A stretch of DNA of 41,962 nt from positions 1 to 41,962 of the forward strand of contig JACUTQ010000004.1 in NCBI GenBank assembly GCA_014859725.1. The letters run 5' to 3'. Below, one piece after another: positions 40,342 to 41,962 of this stretch. The notes beneath the pieces are model-generated. The model worked only from the letters and a program-made list of their open reading frames with translations. It was not told the DNA's origin and made no database searches. Made by a program: the position numbers and the translations under genes. The DNA is from Methanosarcinales archaeon. GTDB lineage: Archaea; Halobacteriota; Methanosarcinia; Methanosarcinales; Methanocomedenaceae. Position 1 is the stretch's first letter; each line of letters starts with the position of its first letter.

Positions 40342-40674
40342 ATGGAAGTAAATACTTCTACAGGAGTAATTCTAAAATTAGTAGAATTTCTAAAAGAAAT
40401 ACATTCGAAAGAATTACTTGAAATTACAAAAAAATTAAAGGAAACATTCGAGATTCAATTATATGCCTATAAAGTAGATTATACTGGAAAAATCAATTCT
40501 GCAGATTATTGGAATGATATTTCTTTATTGGCCTCAAGTGATTTAATTAAATTAACTGGAGATAATCCAAAATTATCTATAACCGATCGAGGTTTAAATA
40601 CAATACAAGAACTAGAATTAGAATTACCTACTCAGATTAATGAAGTACTACCACAAATATCCCAGAGAGGCTAG
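40342..40674 (+). CDS. Hypothetical 110-residue protein, winged-helix-like
   Basis: The protein begins MEVNTSTGVILKLVEFLKEI and ends with an acidic tail. The middle (YWNDISLLASSDLIKLTGDN, PKLSITDRGLNTIQELE) resembles the recognition helix and wing of small archaeal winged-helix proteins, where 'L-S-ITDRG' often occurs. It could be the regulator that binds the direct repeats just upstream. GGAGGG lies 10 bases before ATG. Composition is far more AT-rich than in the hdr operon, suggesting transfer. It is closely followed by the membrane-protein gene and the HD-domain gene. Confidence 0.5.
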   Translation: MEVNTSTGVILKLVEFLKEIHSKELLEITKKLKETFEIQLYAYKVDYTGKINSADYWNDISLLASSDLIKLTGDNPKLSITDRGLNTIQELELELPTQINEVLPQISQRG

Positions 40675-40676
40675 GT

Positions 40677-41123
40677 TTGCAATTGTTTTTAAAGAAATGT
40701 ATTCAAAGGAATTACTTGAAATTAACAATTAAGTGGTATAGATTTTCTAATAATTGGGCAGTATTTATTCCAATATCAGCTATAATCCTAACATTAATTT
40801 TAGCTATCTTAACTGTACCTATTCAAATAAAAATAGCCCTTTGGATAGTTGTCATGCTTTATTTATTAGTCATAGATCAAATATTTTATTTAACATTGTG
40901 TGATGTTGTTAAGGAAAATATAAATAAAGGAAATTATGATGAAATTATAACTAAAATAATATCATTTTTAATTGAAATTAATATTTCTGGTAAAATTAGC
41001 GTGAATAAAGATGAAATCTTTAAAAATGTTTGTAATAAAAATTTTGGTAATGTATCTAGATTGGAATCCAAAAAAATTAATTGTATCCTTCATTTACTGA
41101 AAAGACAACATTATTTACAATAA
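40677..41123 (+). CDS. Hypothetical membrane protein, two transmembrane helices
   Basis: The clear part of this protein has two hydrophobic segments (WAVFIPISAIILTLILAILT and IALWIVVMLYLLVIDQIFYL) followed by a soluble C-terminal domain of about 70 residues (VKENINKGNYDEIITKIISF...). The frame opens with TTG at 40677 without a good ribosome site. In a second frame ATG 40697 gives MYSKELLEINN and stops; removing one T near 40728 joins this to KWYRFSNNWAVF, which reads like a natural N-terminus. The segment encoding KEMYSKELLEIN duplicates part of the preceding gene. No family recognised. Confidence 0.45.
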   Translation: MQLFLKKCIQRNYLKLTIKWYRFSNNWAVFIPISAIILTLILAILTVPIQIKIALWIVVMLYLLVIDQIFYLTLCDVVKENINKGNYDEIITKIISFLIEINISGKISVNKDEIFKNVCNKNFGNVSRLESKKINCILHLLKRQHYLQ

Positions 41124-41146
41124 TCTAAAACATGGGGTGGATGTAT

Positions 41147-41962
41147 ATGACTGAATATAATTTTGATAAGAAACTCACAGAATTGGCTTCAAAAGCAAAG
41201 GATGAATATATATTATCAAAAATAAATAAGGAAACAAGAGTACCCACTAGAGATTTTTCAAAAGAGGATTTGGAGGCTCTCCTAGATTCTTTTATAAGTA
41301 GATACGATATATCTCTAGATAAATTCGACTCAACTAAAAAAACCAAAATAATACTACCGATTTATTCACAAATTGAATTAGAACCAAAATTATCTTACAT
41401 GTTTTATACACCTTATATTCAAAGAATGGCTTTTATAAAACAGCTTTCATTTTCTTACATGACATATCCTGGTGCGTTACATTCTCGTATTGAACATTCA
41501 TTGGGAGTATCGCATTTAATTGGTGTATTTTGTAATTTTTTACAAAAACATGATTCAAATTTAAATCAGGAAATTATTATATCTGCTAAAATAGCAGGTC
41601 TGCTTCATGATGCAGGCCATGGTCCTTGTGGACACTCTCTAGAACTATTAAAATCTTGTATTTCTCCAAAAAAGGGACAAGGAGATTTTCGAAAGCTAGA
41701 TAAGCTTTTGATATGTGATGAATTAAATAATAATAATTCAAATATAAGAAGAGCATTAGATAATATAGAAGTAGATTACAAGTTTATTGAACAATTATTG
41801 GGTTGTAATGAAGGAATTAATAATCAATTAATATACCTAACAGACCTTTTTGATTCTGCAATTGATGCAGATAGATTAGATTATTTGGCAAGGGATGCTA
41901 ATCATACATGGAAGGTGTCAATACATCGTGAACAAAAAAAGCTCGAAAAAGCTCAATACATC
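41147..41962 (+). CDS. HD-domain phosphohydrolase, dGTPase/SAMHD1-like (3' end outside window)
   Basis: The open frame runs off the right edge (272 codons seen). After an N-terminal region of about 75 residues it contains the COG1078-type signature: QRMAFIKQLSFSYMTYPGAL, HSRIEHSLGVSHL (His ligand), AGLLHDAGHGPCGHSLE (HD metal site) and LTDLFDSAIDADRLDYLARD (last Asp ligand). Enzymes of this kind hydrolyse dNTPs or nucleotide second messengers, and several act in antiviral defence. GGGGTGG lies 6 bases before ATG 41147, which decides the start over ATG 41141. It is the third gene of an AT-rich accessory group, so defence or stress signalling is a reasonable but unproven guess. Confidence 0.8.
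   Translation, partial: MTEYNFDKKLTELASKAKDEYILSKINKETRVPTRDFSKEDLEALLDSFISRYDISLDKFDSTKKTKIILPIYSQIELEPKLSYMFYTPYIQRMAFIKQLSFSYMTYPGALHSRIEHSLGVSHLIGVFCNFLQKHDSNLNQEIIISAKIAGLLHDAGHGPCGHSLELLKSCISPKKGQGDFRKLDKLLICDELNNNNSNIRRALDNIEVDYKFIEQLLGCNEGINNQLIYLTDLFDSAIDADRLDYLARDANHTWKVSIHREQKKLEKAQYI

Noticed and set aside
1-41962. CRISPR array or tRNA genes
   Set aside because: No regularly spaced repeats and no cloverleaf with a GTTCGAATC-type arm outside coding genes were found by eye; a covariance-model scan would settle the tRNA question.

Overview
This is a chromosomal segment of an anaerobic archaeon whose gene content fits the methanogen-like Euryarchaeota, probably a Methanosarcinales-related methane- or alkane-oxidising lineage (ANME-2 or GoM-Arc1 type). 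That placement is inference. It rests on a DNA polymerase D small subunit, an Orc1/Cdc6 gene beside ORB-type origin repeats, membrane-bound LonB, HMG-CoA reductase, the wyosine enzyme Taw1, archaeal signal peptidase, a coenzyme F390 synthetase-like protein (implying F420) and a large heterodisulfide-reductase cluster. No tRNA, rRNA or CRISPR array was seen.

Layout. (1) 1-3400 is partly a gene graveyard: a RelE-like toxin gene split by a 253-bp MITE with a visible target duplication, a phosphoglycerate-mutase-like gene lacking its 3' half, an NMD3-like fragment, and a methyltransferase with an internal deletion and an in-frame amber codon. (2) 3400-12940 holds an F390 synthetase-like ligase, TldD/TldE, LonB, HMG-CoA reductase, a flavin reductase and a molybdopterin lipoprotein. 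(3) 12960-20640 is an information-processing block: Taw1, PolD DP1, signal peptidase, Cdc6 with a clear replication origin (17313-17826), a tRNA G10 methyltransferase, TruA and a membrane-anchored HTH regulator. (4) 20700-28800 is mixed: a 2-isopropylmalate/citramalate synthase, two HAD phosphatases, a tiny desulforedoxin-like protein, an intact ISAzo13-like insertion sequence, a PAPS-reductase/ferredoxin fusion, a HEPN-like protein, small proteins and a transposase relic.

(5) 29019-40146 is the metabolic centrepiece: ten tightly packed, mostly overlapping genes on one strand. They are an HdrD-like protein, HdrC, HdrB, a 1009-residue double HdrA, MvhD, a second HdrA, a second MvhD, an F420-type FdhB/FrhB, a short FdhA/FwdB-like molybdopterin protein and a 62-residue protein. 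Together they look like one large flavin-based electron-bifurcating or confurcating assembly linking F420 (and perhaps formate or a related Mo/W substrate) to ferredoxin and a disulfide such as CoM-S-S-CoB. A perfect palindrome follows as a likely terminator.

(6) 40200-41962 is an AT-rich accessory patch: spaced direct repeats, a small acidic protein, a membrane protein and an HD-domain phosphohydrolase cut by the window edge. It may be the start of a defence or signalling cassette.

Three small genes or gene starts (near 20797, 27366 and 40728) look shifted by a single base in short A/T-rich tracts. This may reflect residual sequence errors, so apparent truncations should be read with that in mind.
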